A stretch of 64,000 nucleotides of DNA from Chloroflexota bacterium (GCA_029262695.1 JAJCYV010000004.1:169910-233909); one strand, 5' to 3'. Shown: positions 26,518 to 36,020, counted from the stretch's first letter. Program-made: numbers and translations. The notes: generated by a model from the sequence alone, not told the origin.

Positions 26518-28474
26518 GGAATCGTTCCCTTATGACCGTTCTTATGGCGCCCGATCCCTGTCGCAGACTGGGCTGCTTGGTCTCGCCACCCATCCTCCCT
26601 CGATCGTGGTGTCCGATCTCAATCACGTTGAGACCCGCCTTGCGCACTCTGGCGTTCAGGAGCGGCTCCTCCTGGTTGGTCCAGCCCGACAGATCAACCC
26701 GTGTTAACGCTCGTTTCCAGAAGGCGTTGTACCCGGAGCAGAGGTCCGTGTAGTTCGCGCGGAAGAGGATGTTGTAGAGGGTGACGATTATCCGGTTGCC
26801 AACTATCCGGTGTTGGGGCTTGCCCATGGGCCGGGACAAAGCGAACCTGGAGCCCTTGACGAAGTCATAGCCTCTCAGGAGAGGCTCCACGAATCTCGGC
26901 ATATCGTCGGGATCGGTGGTGCCGTCGGCATCAAGCGTAACGATAATGTCTCCACCAGCGCGCTCGATACCGCGCTTCAGGGCATCGCCTTTACCCCGTC
27001 CGGGTTGGTGAAGGATCAGTGCGTCAGGACGGAGCTTCTTGGCCGTCGGGACGGTGTCGTCCGTGGAGTGACCATCCACAAACAAGACTTCGTCGACCCA
27101 GGCCGGGATCCTGAGCAGCAGGTGAGCCAGGTTCTCCTCTTCGTTGAGCGTGCATATTAGAGCTGTCACCCTCAGTTCTCTCTTTGACTTGGCCTGGAGC
27201 AAGCGCTCCTCGCTCAGGTCTGGAGACTCCGATATCCGCTCGTCCCGTAACGGCGCTGCGACTGCTGTCGCCGGATCCGAGGATGTCCCATTGGGAGAGC
27301 CCAGGAGCGCACGGATCCGTTGCGGCGCAGTGCCCTCCTGAGTCGCCAGCAGCCGGCCCAGTACGACGACGAGGCCGAGTCCCTGTCCCAAACCGAGGCC
27401 GATCCCCGCTCCCGTCAATCCCACGACTTGCAGCAAGACGATACTCAGCACCAGCGTAGTGACAGACACGAGGCCAGAGATGAGTAGCAACTCTGAGATT
27501 CGCTTCATGACCCTGAGCGAGCCGACGTAAACGTTCACTACCGCAGCCGGCACAGCGGCCAGGGCCACAAGGCGCAGAAGGGGCGCGCCTTCTGCGGCGT
27601 AGTTCTCCCCGAAAACAAGAAGCACCTGTTCACTCAGCAGGAAGATGAATAGGCCGCCGATGGCAGCTACCGCCAGTCCGACCACCAGAGCGTTTCGTGA
27701 GAGCAATAGCAGCTTGCCCGGGTCACTGGAACCAGCGGCAAACAGCGACAGCCCCAAATACGACGAGGATGAGATGAGGATGTGCCCCAGGAACCACGCC
27801 ATGTAGAAGTAGGCTCCTTCAGTGGCTCCCAGGGAACTTATCACTATGAGAGGGAGAACGAGAGACGGCAACGCGATCAGCAGATCTGCACCGTAGTTCC
27901 CGGCGGAAAACGGAGCCACGCTGGATACGGACGCCCAATCGACCACGGCCCTCGGTTGATAGCCCGGCCACCCCATCACCAGCAGCCAGACCCCAATCAC
28001 TGCACCCAACACCATCGCCACGCCCAGCGACGCCACGATGCCGAATGCGCCGAAGAAGGTGGCCATCAACGCCAGCAGGACGATTCGGCTCAGCAGGACG
28101 ACTGTCGCTTGCACGAGCACGTACTTCGCCTTCAGTATCGCGATGAATGTGTGCGTCTGCACATAGGACACAGTGGCAGCGACGACAAACGCGACGAAAG
28201 CCATCGCGTACAACGGTTGCTCGCGCAAGAAGTCGAGGCGTGGCGCCCACAAAGGCAGCCCGACAAGAAACGCAATCGAGAAACCGGCGGCAACAAGGGC
28301 GGTGCTTGTGAACACGGCGTTCGCCAGGTGCGGTCCCTCTTTGCCGGAGTCTGGGAGGAAGCGGACAAGCCCCAGCCCCAGGCCGAGGTGAGAGAACATC
28401 GCCAGAAGGGTGAAGGCCGAAAAGGCCGCTGCACCAAGCCCAACATCGTCGGCGCCGTAGAAGCGTGTGGCCAT
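26510..28474 (-). CDS. Flippase-glycosyltransferase fusion; N-terminus unclear
   Basis: At least 654 residues. Residues 1-385 are a polysaccharide flippase (Wzx/MATE-like) with about a dozen helices. Residues 386-432 are a polar linker. Residues 433-654 are a GT2 domain of the dolichyl-phosphate-sugar-synthase type (ALICTLNEEENL, VDGHSTDDT, TLDADGTTDPDD). The first ATG (28474) falls inside the first flippase helix. The same frame upstream still codes for plausible flippase sequence (RVPLYTNAFYLW...FVFWA) back to a stop at 28645-28643, but contains no ATG, GTG or TTG. An ATC (28624) or CTG start, or damage to the 5' end, are the options. The fusion would couple lipid-linked glycan export to sugar transfer. 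Confidence 0.83.
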   Translation of the reverse strand: MATRFYGADDVGLGAAAFSAFTLLAMFSHLGLGLGLVRFLPDSGKEGPHLANAVFTSTALVAAGFSIAFLVGLPLWAPRLDFLREQPLYAMAFVAFVVAATVSYVQTHTFIAILKAKYVLVQATVVLLSRIVLLALMATFFGAFGIVASLGVAMVLGAVIGVWLLVMGWPGYQPRAVVDWASVSSVAPFSAGNYGADLLIALPSLVLPLIVISSLGATEGAYFYMAWFLGHILISSSSYLGLSLFAAGSSDPGKLLLLSRNALVVGLAVAAIGGLFIFLLSEQVLLVFGENYAAEGAPLLRLVALAAVPAAVVNVYVGSLRVMKRISELLLISGLVSVTTLVLSIVLLQVVGLTGAGIGLGLGQGLGLVVVLGRLLATQEGTAPQRIRALLGSPNGTSSDPATAVAAPLRDERISESPDLSEERLLQAKSKRELRVTALICTLNEEENLAHLLLRIPAWVDEVLFVDGHSTDDTVPTAKKLRPDALILHQPGRGKGDALKRGIERAGGDIIVTLDADGTTDPDDMPRFVEPLLRGYDFVKGSRFALSRPMGKPQHRIVGNRIIVTLYNILFRANYTDLCSGYNAFWKRALTRVDLSGWTNQEEPLLNARVRKAGLNVIEIGHHDRGRMGGETKQPSLRQGSGAIRTVIRERFRG

Positions 28475-28642
28475 CGCCCAGAAGACGAATCCCGCGAGCG
28501 CGGCGCCCGTCGTGCTGACCCAGAGGTAGAAGGCGTTCGTGTAAAGAGGTACCCGGAGATGGGCAAGCAGGCCAGATAGACTGCCAGTGAATCCCGTCGG
28601 AACCGAGGACTCTTTCGTGGCGATTGGTGCTCTATGTCCCCT

Positions 28643-28945
28643 CTACGTTAGTGCTTCTGTGCGTATTAGTGCACAGGAGTGATGCTCGACATATTACGTG
28701 CCAGATGATGCTCAGTCCATACCCATTTTTGGTCTCTGGACCCCGGCCGTTCACCCGGCGAACCTCCGGGGGCAAGTTTCACGGACAGAGAAGAGAATGG
28801 GAGTTTGAAGCGATAGGCTCTGTGGGAGGTGGCGACGGCGCTGCAGCGCTGTGCGACTGCCCATAGCTCACAGGGCTGCCGGCCGCCCGGCAGGCGCCGC
28901 CTCGCGCCGCGCATGGCCGCGGCGCCCGCCGGTGCACTAACGTAG
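28643..28945. repeat. 303-bp non-coding segment bounded by a perfect 12-bp inverted repeat
   Basis: CTACGTTAGTGC at 28643-28654 is the exact reverse complement of GCACTAACGTAG at 28934-28945. The interior has no convincing gene. It holds two hairpins: CTGTGC/GCACAG (28657-28676), and a two-part stem near 28740-28773 made of CCCCGG/CCGGGG enclosing GTTC/GAAC. One end overlaps the last codons of the kinase gene. The other carries the stop just upstream of the flippase reading frame that lacks a start. No flanking target duplication is visible. It may be a MITE-like remnant or a regulatory RNA leader. Confidence 0.35.
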
Positions 28946-29584
28946 CTGATGGTAGCGTTCATGGGGTTGGTCAAGCGATCGAAGGAACTCACTGACCTCA
29001 GGCGCCGCGTGCAATTCGACCACTTCAGCGCGATGTGGAATTTCCTCTAGAGACCGCGACAATTCGCGCGCTCCATCCGATTGCGCTCTCAAGTGGGTGA
29101 TTCCCCACAGAAATATCGAATCCCGGCTCAGGAAGCGCCGCCGGAGCGACTTGCGGTCCGTTGTGCTCCGGAGCAGATCTCGGATCCAGGCTCTGGTGAT
29201 TGTCCGCCTTAGAAGCCGCCAGAGCGCTACCCTGGATGGGAGCTTCAACCACACGACGGTGTCCGCCAGAGGCAGGATGAGGTCAAGTACGAAGCCGTGG
29301 TTCCCGTCGCACACCCAGCCACCATTGTGGCGGTCGAGTATGTCCCGCACCTTCCTCCGAAACTCATCTTCGGGCGTGGGCTTCCGGCCAAGGTCGTGGG
29401 AGAGAGCATCCAGCTCGACGACGGGAAGGCCGAGGCCTTCTCCAATGTGACGGGCCACTGTGGACTTCCCGGACCCGGACGGTCCGCACAAGGCGATGCG
29501 ACGCCCGATGCGATTGGCGTTTCTGGGGGCCGTCGACGTGTGGATCGACCTGGCGCCGTGACCGACGTTGAATCCGTACGTCAT
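28937..29584 (-). CDS. P-loop NTPase, adenylate-kinase-like small kinase
   Basis: A 215-residue protein with a clear Walker A, ALCGPSGSGKST (about residues 31-42), followed by the AELD-like EHIG...VVELDALSHD acceptor region, a WVCDGNHGFVLDLILPLAD segment and the lid-like arginine-rich stretch RLLRRTITRAWIRDLLRS. This pattern matches the small FlaR/topology-modulation-type kinases annotated as adenylate-kinase-related. A role in sugar phosphorylation is possible from context but not shown. The first 27 residues are poorly structured and the true start could be downstream. Confidence 0.72.
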   Translation of the reverse strand: MTYGFNVGHGARSIHTSTAPRNANRIGRRIALCGPSGSGKSTVARHIGEGLGLPVVELDALSHDLGRKPTPEDEFRRKVRDILDRHNGGWVCDGNHGFVLDLILPLADTVVWLKLPSRVALWRLLRRTITRAWIRDLLRSTTDRKSLRRRFLSRDSIFLWGITHLRAQSDGARELSRSLEEIPHRAEVVELHAAPEVSEFLRSLDQPHERYHQLR

Positions 29585-29611
29585 CTTCCGTGTCCCAGCC
29601 TCGCAGGCCGC

Positions 29612-30514
29612 TTACCCGGCGAGCCTCTCGCTCAGAAGCCCAAAAGTCTCAGAGGCCTGCTGCATCGTTGATACTCCAACCGCAACGCCATCCAGGCCCG
29701 GCAATGTCGACACGTAGTCGATCGCTTCAGGGATGCTCAGATATCCCGCCGCCAGGATGCTGAATCCTATGGTCTCAGCCTGCGGTGCCCTGGATAGTGC
29801 TTCCTCGCACTCCTTCTTGGAGGGATACATCTGGAACCCGATAGAGTTGAAAGGAGCGGTGATCACAACTCCGGCGAAGTCGATCCCCCACTCCTCGAAC
29901 TTCGTCGTCAGGCAGGCGAAATTGCGCGTTTCGAAGCCCGGTCTTATTCCCAGCCCTCGTGCGAAACTTATGTGAGTCCTGAAGAGCCAGTCCGCGTTGA
30001 GCGCAAGAGCCATATCCGTGACCAGCTCGTGCAACGATATAGAGACCAGGGTCGCCCCGCGCCCCATTGCGGATTTGATTCGAGAGACCTCATAGCTCAG
30101 AAGGCCTCTCAGGAGGGCGGCAGGGTCGTTTGTGGCGACTCCCTTCACACCGTTGGCAACGGCCCTTATGTTCGCCGAGATGACGATTTCGGTCGCCAGC
30201 TTCCTGGCTAATCCCGGAATCCCACCTGCCACAGCAGCGGTCCGGGTGAATTCCACTACGTTCGGGACCAGGGCATGGAGACGCAAAGGCTCCCGTCGCT
30301 CTTGCTTACCGATGACCCGCAGTATCGAGAGGGTTGTTTCACTCGTGGTGAACGCAAAGCCATCGGCGCCATTTTCGATAGAAGCCATGACCAGCTCAGC
30401 GGCATGGCCCGGATTGGCGAGGTCTTTCCCTCTAGACATGGCTCGCTCTTGAGAGATGTGGCTGACACCGTGAAATGGATTGTCTCCGACGAGCAGGGTC
30501 TTCCTATCGCCCAT
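29612..30514 (-). CDS. Conserved-looking protein of unknown function, probable alpha/beta barrel
   Basis: A 300-residue protein starting MGDRKTLLVGDNPFHGVSH. Alternating hydrophobic strands and helices, with strand ends such as GADGFAFTTSET, LHALVPNV, FAGVVITAPFN and GFSILAAGYL, suggest a TIM-barrel. There is no cofactor or metal motif that I recognise. It overlaps the upstream Gfo/Idh/MocA gene by 11 bp, so the two probably act on the same substrate. I do not assign a function. Confidence 0.7.
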   Translation of the reverse strand: MGDRKTLLVGDNPFHGVSHISQERAMSRGKDLANPGHAAELVMASIENGADGFAFTTSETTLSILRVIGKQERREPLRLHALVPNVVEFTRTAAVAGGIPGLARKLATEIVISANIRAVANGVKGVATNDPAALLRGLLSYEVSRIKSAMGRGATLVSISLHELVTDMALALNADWLFRTHISFARGLGIRPGFETRNFACLTTKFEEWGIDFAGVVITAPFNSIGFQMYPSKKECEEALSRAPQAETIGFSILAAGYLSIPEAIDYVSTLPGLDGVAVGVSTMQQASETFGLLSERLAG

Positions 30515-31538
30515 GACCGCTCGCTTTCTCCTCCACTTGATCCACGACCTGGTCCACCATGGCGGCTGACCGGAAACCCGGCTCCACTTCGGAACCGCTC
30601 GTCAGCGCCCTTACGAAGGCCTCATCCTCCCGGAAATAATCCGTCCCACCCAGGAAGAACGCGGCGTCGTCTTTGAGATCATGCCGATGCCACCGGTGCT
30701 CATCTCCGTCCTTCAAATTCAGCTCGAGGTCGTCGTCATTTACCCGCATCATTCCCTTCGAGCCGTTGACCGTCAGGCCGATCTCGGGCAGGCGATAGTT
30801 CTCCATGCACCACGAGGCCTTGAATCCCCCGGCCAGACCGTCACCGGTTACTGCTCTGAAGGACACCGAATCCACTGAGCCCTTTCCGGGCACTGCATCA
30901 GCCTCTGCAGCCTCGACCCGAAGTTCGCCGAAGAACCACATCGCGAGGTCAACGGCATGACATCCTAGATCTCGAAGTACGCTGCCTCTGGCGCGGGCCT
31001 TCGAACTCGACCTGACGCCCAGGAAGTCGGACGAATAAGCGTGCGCCTGAAAGGAATGCACGTCCCCCAGAGTGCCTTCGTCCAGGACCTCCCTGGCTTT
31101 CCCGAACGTGACCGCGAACCGTCTGTTGTAGCCCACCATGTTGGTTCCCGGCCCCTGCTTCTCGACCAGGCGACAGAGCTCCTCAGATTCGGCAGCGTTT
31201 GCAGCCAGGGGTTTCTCGACAAAGATGTTGGGGGCGAGCTTCGCCGACAGTATGGTCTCAACAACGCCGAAATGAGTGGATGGGGGCGTTGTTACGAAGA
31301 TCGCATCGAGGCCCCGGCCGGAAAGCTCACCCACCTTGCCGACGATTTGCAGGCCACTGAGAACGTTCTTCCCGAACCGACGGATCAAAGCGCCCTGCTC
31401 GCATATCGCCACGAGCTCAACTCCGGGCAGGACGTTCAGAAGGCTGGCGTGAAGCAGGCCCATTTTGCCCAGGCCTACGATGGCCACCCGTTTCGACTGT
31501 TTGACTCTCTCGCTGCTACCGAAAGCTGTCGGCCTCAT
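30504..31538 (-). CDS. Gfo/Idh/MocA family oxidoreductase
   Basis: A 344-residue protein with the Rossmann loop VAIVGLGKMGLLHASLL (about 18-34), TTPPSTHFGV, the EKPLAANAAE motif (about 98-107) and the conserved region LRDLGCHAVDLAMWFFGEL containing the active-site His/Asp pair. It is the first gene of the minus-strand glycan operon, downstream of the divergent region 31539-31813. It shares only the fold with the other family member at 21226-22278. The start may be a few codons later than used here. Confidence 0.85.
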   Translation of the reverse strand: MRPTAFGSSERVKQSKRVAIVGLGKMGLLHASLLNVLPGVELVAICEQGALIRRFGKNVLSGLQIVGKVGELSGRGLDAIFVTTPPSTHFGVVETILSAKLAPNIFVEKPLAANAAESEELCRLVEKQGPGTNMVGYNRRFAVTFGKAREVLDEGTLGDVHSFQAHAYSSDFLGVRSSSKARARGSVLRDLGCHAVDLAMWFFGELRVEAAEADAVPGKGSVDSVSFRAVTGDGLAGGFKASWCMENYRLPEIGLTVNGSKGMMRVNDDDLELNLKDGDEHRWHRHDLKDDAAFFLGGTDYFREDEAFVRALTSGSEVEPGFRSAAMVDQVVDQVEEKASGHGR

Positions 31539-31706
31539 TCCAATCCTCGCCTCCCGAAACGCTGCTTACGGGCATTTCGGCCCCGGCGCTTGATCTGCTC
31601 TCCCGAAGGCTCTGGATGCTGGGGGCGAATATGCACTGGGTATTATACTTAGTTATTCGAGGTTAGCACCCCCTGTGTGTGGGTACGGACGTCTATTGGT
31701 AGCAGT

Positions 31707-31735
31707 TTGACGCGATAAGGAGCCAGGGGTAGGAT
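31707..31735 (+). promoter_or_regulatory. Candidate sigma-70 promoter of the beta-propeller lipoprotein gene
   Basis: TTGACG (31707-31712) and TAGGAT (31730-31735) have a 17-bp spacer and lie about 80 bp before the start codon. On the other strand of the same 275-bp divergent region a TATAAT-like hexamer (31642-31647, minus) could serve the glycan operon, but no good -35 accompanies it. Confidence 0.5.
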
Positions 31736-31813
31736 ACGGGCCGTCTGGGGCACGGCACACTTCGGAGTCACCGGGTTGAAATGGGAGACGCTGCCTGAAA
31801 GGTCTGATGGAAA

Positions 31814-33169
31814 ATGGTGCGCTGGATAGCCGCCACGTCGATAGTAGCCGCCTTTGTGCTGGGATCAGCCCTGGGTTGTTCCAACTCAGATGAGCCGGCA
31901 ACTCACGATGCTCCCGGCATTTCTCGCGTAGCCATTAAGCCTGAGCGAGACTACAACCCTGAGGCACCCTTTTACTCTGCGACAGGCGGTGCCGCCATCT
32001 ACGGCGACCTTGAAGGCGGAACCATCATCGGGGTGAGCAACTTCGAATTCGATCCTGCCATGTATGGTCTCTACCGGCTGGATATGTCAACGCGCGAGGT
32101 CCTGTGGGAGCTGCATGGTGGCACCTACGGCCCAATGTCTCTCCACCCGGACGGCGACAGATTCCTGGTCTACAAATTCGCCAAAGCTGAAGGCGAATCC
32201 TGGGGGATAGCTGAGAGATGGGTCTCTGATAGTTCGCTGATCCGGGAGCTGTCAGACACGACCCTGGGGCCTATTGGCCATGAAGGCATGACCTGGGGAT
32301 CCCAGGCGGTGTATGACCCCCACGAGCCGGACAAGATATGGATAGCGGACCCGGAAAACCACGTGATAATCCGGACAGACTGGCAGGGCAACGTTGACAG
32401 GCAGTTCGGCGAATATGGCATTGCCGGCAGCGACGATAACCACCTGGACCGGCCCACTAGCATTTCTCTGATAAAGGGCAGCTACGCCTATACCCATGCC
32501 ATCGCTGCGGACTGGAACAATCATCGAATCTTCCACCTCAATGCCCTGGACATGCACATCGAGTTCCAGCTGCCGTTTCCGTATCCCCAGGTGGCCTACA
32601 TAGGGGGAGCTACCAACATCGCCTACTACTCCGGTATTGCGGCTCAGAACCCCTATGGCGTGTTTATCGTCCCCGACCATGCCTACGCGCGGCCCATGTG
32701 GCACTACCCCAGCCCCGTGGATTCAGTGGTTGGGCACCCCTCCCAGCCATACCGCGCCATCGTTTCCTGGGGAGAGAATCAGATAAATGAGCTGGACCTA
32801 AATAGTCCCTATATGTGGCAGAGCGGGACCCCCAAGGTCGCTGTCCTCTTCACTGACAAGCGCGCTGCGCCTTCTACACCGATATACAGCCCGCCCATCG
32901 TCGACTGGTTCAACACCAACAAGAACATAGTCATCGTGCCCACTCAGTCGGGGAAGATGGAGCTGGAGGTTGCCAGGTTTGGCCAGAAGAGCGGCGACTT
33001 CGAAAACCTGGGTATCTGGAGCGGTCAGTGGGACAAGATAGCGGAGGTATCCCTCAACGCGGGCGTGGCCACGTCGTACTCTATGACTGAGCCATTCAGC
33101 ATTGGGCGGATCAAGATAACTCTCGATGTGGACGGGACCGTGGACGGGTGGATTAACCTGGCTCCGTGA
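31814..33169 (+). CDS. Secreted lipoprotein-like beta-propeller protein
   Basis: A 451-residue protein with a signal peptide (hydrophobic 4-20) ending in SALGC, a plausible though non-ideal lipobox. The mature part has repeated beta-propeller-like segments: GTIIGVSNFEFDPAMYGLYRLD, KIWIADPENHVIIRTD, HAIAADWNNHRIFHLN. This pattern resembles NHL or arylsulfotransferase-like propellers. The catalytic His of aryl-sulfotransferases cannot be confirmed, so no enzymatic role is given. The C-terminal 60 residues form a separate beta domain. Confidence 0.72.
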   Translation: MVRWIAATSIVAAFVLGSALGCSNSDEPATHDAPGISRVAIKPERDYNPEAPFYSATGGAAIYGDLEGGTIIGVSNFEFDPAMYGLYRLDMSTREVLWELHGGTYGPMSLHPDGDRFLVYKFAKAEGESWGIAERWVSDSSLIRELSDTTLGPIGHEGMTWGSQAVYDPHEPDKIWIADPENHVIIRTDWQGNVDRQFGEYGIAGSDDNHLDRPTSISLIKGSYAYTHAIAADWNNHRIFHLNALDMHIEFQLPFPYPQVAYIGGATNIAYYSGIAAQNPYGVFIVPDHAYARPMWHYPSPVDSVVGHPSQPYRAIVSWGENQINELDLNSPYMWQSGTPKVAVLFTDKRAAPSTPIYSPPIVDWFNTNKNIVIVPTQSGKMELEVARFGQKSGDFENLGIWSGQWDKIAEVSLNAGVATSYSMTEPFSIGRIKITLDVDGTVDGWINLAP

Positions 33170-33194
33170 CTTGGTGGAAGCGGAAACACTCCCC

Positions 33195-33830
33195 TCAGAG
33201 ATCATCCAGGCCGGGGCTCTGCATGTCGCCGACTACCGGCCGCCGCGTTCCGCCCTGGCCCCGGCTGGTCGAGGGAGATCGCCCGTCCCTTGCGAAGCTG
33301 AGGAGGCGCCTGCCCTGGTATAGCCGGTTGGTGCCGGCGAACACCAGCAGCATCACGATTCCTCCGAGGTCCAGCAGGAGGGCGTGCGCGCCGGCGTCGA
33401 AGTAGTTGTCGGATTCCCCGCCAAGCCGGTCCCAGACTCGCTCCAGGAACGGCTGGCCTGCGGTCACGATGTCTGCATCCATAATGCCGATGTGCGCCAG
33501 GTCCGATCCCAGTAACGGCCAGAACGCCTGCTCGGCAGAGAGGCCTTCCATGTCCAGTACGAGGTGCAGCATCGACGCCACTCCGTATATCCAGAACTCC
33601 CTGCGGACGGCCACAAGGACTGCGAGCAGAAGCAGCTGGAAGAGGAGGGTATGGGCGATCAGGTGGCCTGATGATGCGTCGAGTACGAGAAGAAACAGTG
33701 ACCGATCGATGATGTCCGGCAGGATGGCCATGAAAGCCAGCAGGCGGAAGTCGACAGGCTTCCTCACGCCCAGTCGCCGGGCGGCCCAGCCACCCCCCAC
33801 CGTATAGCCAACGTGGCCTAGAAGAAGCAC
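33195..33830 (-). CDS. YdjM-like inner-membrane metal-dependent hydrolase family protein
   Basis: A 211-residue membrane protein. MLLLGHVGYTVGG at the N-terminus, the DIIDRSLF acidic motif after the second hydrophobic region, HLIAHTLLFQ and HLVLDMEG give the His/Asp pattern of the DUF457/YdjM family, often called LexA-binding inner-membrane hydrolase. Four to five helices are apparent. The C-terminal 40 residues are basic and disordered. Function in this family is poorly known. Confidence 0.72.
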   Translation of the reverse strand: MLLLGHVGYTVGGGWAARRLGVRKPVDFRLLAFMAILPDIIDRSLFLLVLDASSGHLIAHTLLFQLLLLAVLVAVRREFWIYGVASMLHLVLDMEGLSAEQAFWPLLGSDLAHIGIMDADIVTAGQPFLERVWDRLGGESDNYFDAGAHALLLDLGGIVMLLVFAGTNRLYQGRRLLSFARDGRSPSTSRGQGGTRRPVVGDMQSPGLDDL

Positions 33831-33851
33831 TCTAGCCCGAGGCCCTGAAGT

Positions 33852-35081
33852 TCAATCCTTGGGGATCACGATCTCTTCGCCCCAGTAGATCCTGCTCGCG
33901 TCTTCGATATCGTTAGCAGCTACTATCGCAGCCTGCGAGACGTCAAGCTCCGCGGCGATGGAAGTCAGCGTATCACCCGGTTGAATGACATAAAGCACGC
34001 CGGGGATGGTGAGTTCGCTTCCGGGTACGATAGCTTCTGAGGCATCAAGGCCGTTGGTTGTGGCGATCGAATCGGGGTCCAGGCCGAAGCGCTCGGATAG
34101 CGCGGCCAGGGTGTCGCCGGCCTGGAACACGTAGGGGAACCCGGTCGGCGCGCTGACGCTTGGCGTGGGCTCCGGCGTGGGCTCCGGCGTAGGCTCCGGG
34201 GATGGTGCGGGCGTTGGAGTCTCTTTCGGCGCCGCGTAACCGGTCACCACATCAATGAAGAGGTGAAGGTTTCTGTACGGGTTGCCTTCGCCTTCTCTGT
34301 AGAGAAGGAACTCGACCTTCTGCCCCCGTCCGGCGTGGGCTGGAACGATCGTTATCCTATTCTCCCAGGTGTCGCCCGTCGCGAGATGTACGCTCTCCGG
34401 CTCATCCGTGTCGTCGCCGTCCACTCGGACCTCTATCTGGTATGTCGTGTCCTCGCCCTCCTGGTTGATGACGCCGACGAAAACGTCGGCGTCATCGCCC
34501 AGCTCAATGACACTCGGGTAGTCTTCGGCCTGGCCGCCCGGGCCGAGGACATAGAACTCGGTGAAGCTCTCCGTGCTGTCGCTGGACGTGACAACAAAGT
34601 AACCGGCACCCCCCAGTACAACCAGCAACGCCGCCAGGCCGACAGCCAGAAGCCGGTCCGGCAGACCGGATTCAGACCACCACGGCAGCTGGGCGTCGAT
34701 CTCGATGGCAAAGGCCTCGTCCACCGGAAGCTTGCGACGCCGGTATGCGGCGACGGCTGCCGTCACCAAGATGAAGAGGGTAATGAACGCGAGTACCAGA
34801 TCGAGGCGGATGCCCCATGGCGAGTAGTTCAGGGCCAGGCCGATCAGAGGGATGACGGCTATGCTCAGGCCCAGGCCCAGGGCGATGCGCTCGGTCGGGT
34901 TCAGGTCTTCCCGGCGTGGGAAGAGCGCTGCCATCAGCGCATACCCTGGGAAGAACAGCGCAAAGGGAAGACCAAAGATGATACGGAGAGGCTTGGCCGA
35001 GGGGACGACCAGGATCAGGGCAACCAGAAGCAGCGATGATCCGGCCACGGCCAGAAGGTCGACGTATCGGCGGTCCATCAT
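33852..35081 (-). CDS. DUF1616 membrane protein with two C-terminal LysM domains
   Basis: A 409-residue protein. Residues 1-110 have four membrane helices, including a GLPFALFFPGYALMAALFP motif typical of DUF1616. A further helix near 145-165 leads into an extracellular beta domain (about 170-285), a Pro/Thr/Glu repeat linker (TPEPTPEPTP, about 290-312) and two LysM modules (about 318-360 and 363-408, each with a QAGDT or QPGDT signature and a later IVPGSEL/WGEEIVIP). The LysM modules suggest peptidoglycan or glycan binding on the cell surface. Confidence 0.85.
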   Translation of the reverse strand: MMDRRYVDLLAVAGSSLLLVALILVVPSAKPLRIIFGLPFALFFPGYALMAALFPRREDLNPTERIALGLGLSIAVIPLIGLALNYSPWGIRLDLVLAFITLFILVTAAVAAYRRRKLPVDEAFAIEIDAQLPWWSESGLPDRLLAVGLAALLVVLGGAGYFVVTSSDSTESFTEFYVLGPGGQAEDYPSVIELGDDADVFVGVINQEGEDTTYQIEVRVDGDDTDEPESVHLATGDTWENRITIVPAHAGRGQKVEFLLYREGEGNPYRNLHLFIDVVTGYAAPKETPTPAPSPEPTPEPTPEPTPSVSAPTGFPYVFQAGDTLAALSERFGLDPDSIATTNGLDASEAIVPGSELTIPGVLYVIQPGDTLTSIAAELDVSQAAIVAANDIEDASRIYWGEEIVIPKD

Positions 35082-35192
35082 TGATAAATGCAGAGAACTT
35101 GGCTAGAGTAAGGACTGCGTGTCTCATAGTAATACAAGCGCAGTGATGCTGCTCAAACGACAAGTTCGGTCCGCCGAGAGTTTTCGTTGAGC

Positions 35193-36020
35193 ATGAAGGC
35201 AGAACCCCAGGTCGAGCGACTGCAGTTGCCTGGTGCGGTTCCGGGCCGCGCATCCAGCCTCGCTGACAAGAGCGCGAAGTACTTCGGAGTCATCGCCATC
35301 GCCTATCTATGCGTGTTGGCGATCGCCGAGCTGACTACCACGTTCGCCGATGCGCGGATCGGCATGGGGATCCACACCGCCTTGTTGTCCGTGATCCTCT
35401 TGCAGGCTTCATTGGACGACAACAGTACTCCCCGCGGCTTCCTTCTTGCCCTCTCATTGACGCCGCTGGTTCGCATCCTCAGTCTCTCACTGCCGCTCCA
35501 GGACATCGAGATCATCTACTGGTACGCCGCCGTCGCCGTTCCGCTGTTGATTGCCACGGTCGTGGTTGCCCGGATGATCGGTCTCGGTCGGCGCGAACTC
35601 GGCCTGACCGCGGGCTACCCGCCGACCCAGCTCCTCGTCGGGATCAGCGGCATCGCTCTTGGGGGCATCGAGTACCTCATCTTGAGTCCGGAGCCTCTGG
35701 TTGACGATTTCTCCTGGGTGGCCATACTTCTGCCAGCCTTGATACTCTTCGTTGGGACGGGATTCATGGAGGAGCTTCTCTTTCGCGGGGTGATGCAGGC
35801 CACCGCTCAGGAGTCCCTGGGGCGGTTCGCAGTATTGTACGTAGCCACGGTCTTCGCCGTTCTTCACATCGGCTACGAGTCAGTCCTCGACGTGGTGTTC
35901 GTCTTCGGTGTAGCCGTCTTCTTCGGCTGGGTCGTATTGAGGACGCGGTCGATCCTTGGCGTGACCGTCTCGCACGGCCTCACGAACATCGGCCTCTTCC
36001 TGTTCTTCCCGTTCCTCTAG
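35193..36020 (+). CDS. CPBP family intramembrane metalloprotease
   Basis: About 275 residues with eight or so helices. The three CPBP (CaaX protease/bacteriocin-processing) motifs are intact: EELLFRGVMQ (Glu-Glu...Arg), FAVLHIGYE (Phe...His) and SHGLTNIGLF (His...Asn). The ATG at 35193 is preferred; an in-frame TTG lies two codons earlier. It is divergent from the DUF1616-LysM gene. The substrate is unknown; protease activity is expected from the family. Confidence 0.87.
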   Translation: MKAEPQVERLQLPGAVPGRASSLADKSAKYFGVIAIAYLCVLAIAELTTTFADARIGMGIHTALLSVILLQASLDDNSTPRGFLLALSLTPLVRILSLSLPLQDIEIIYWYAAVAVPLLIATVVVARMIGLGRRELGLTAGYPPTQLLVGISGIALGGIEYLILSPEPLVDDFSWVAILLPALILFVGTGFMEELLFRGVMQATAQESLGRFAVLYVATVFAVLHIGYESVLDVVFVFGVAVFFGWVVLRTRSILGVTVSHGLTNIGLFLFFPFL

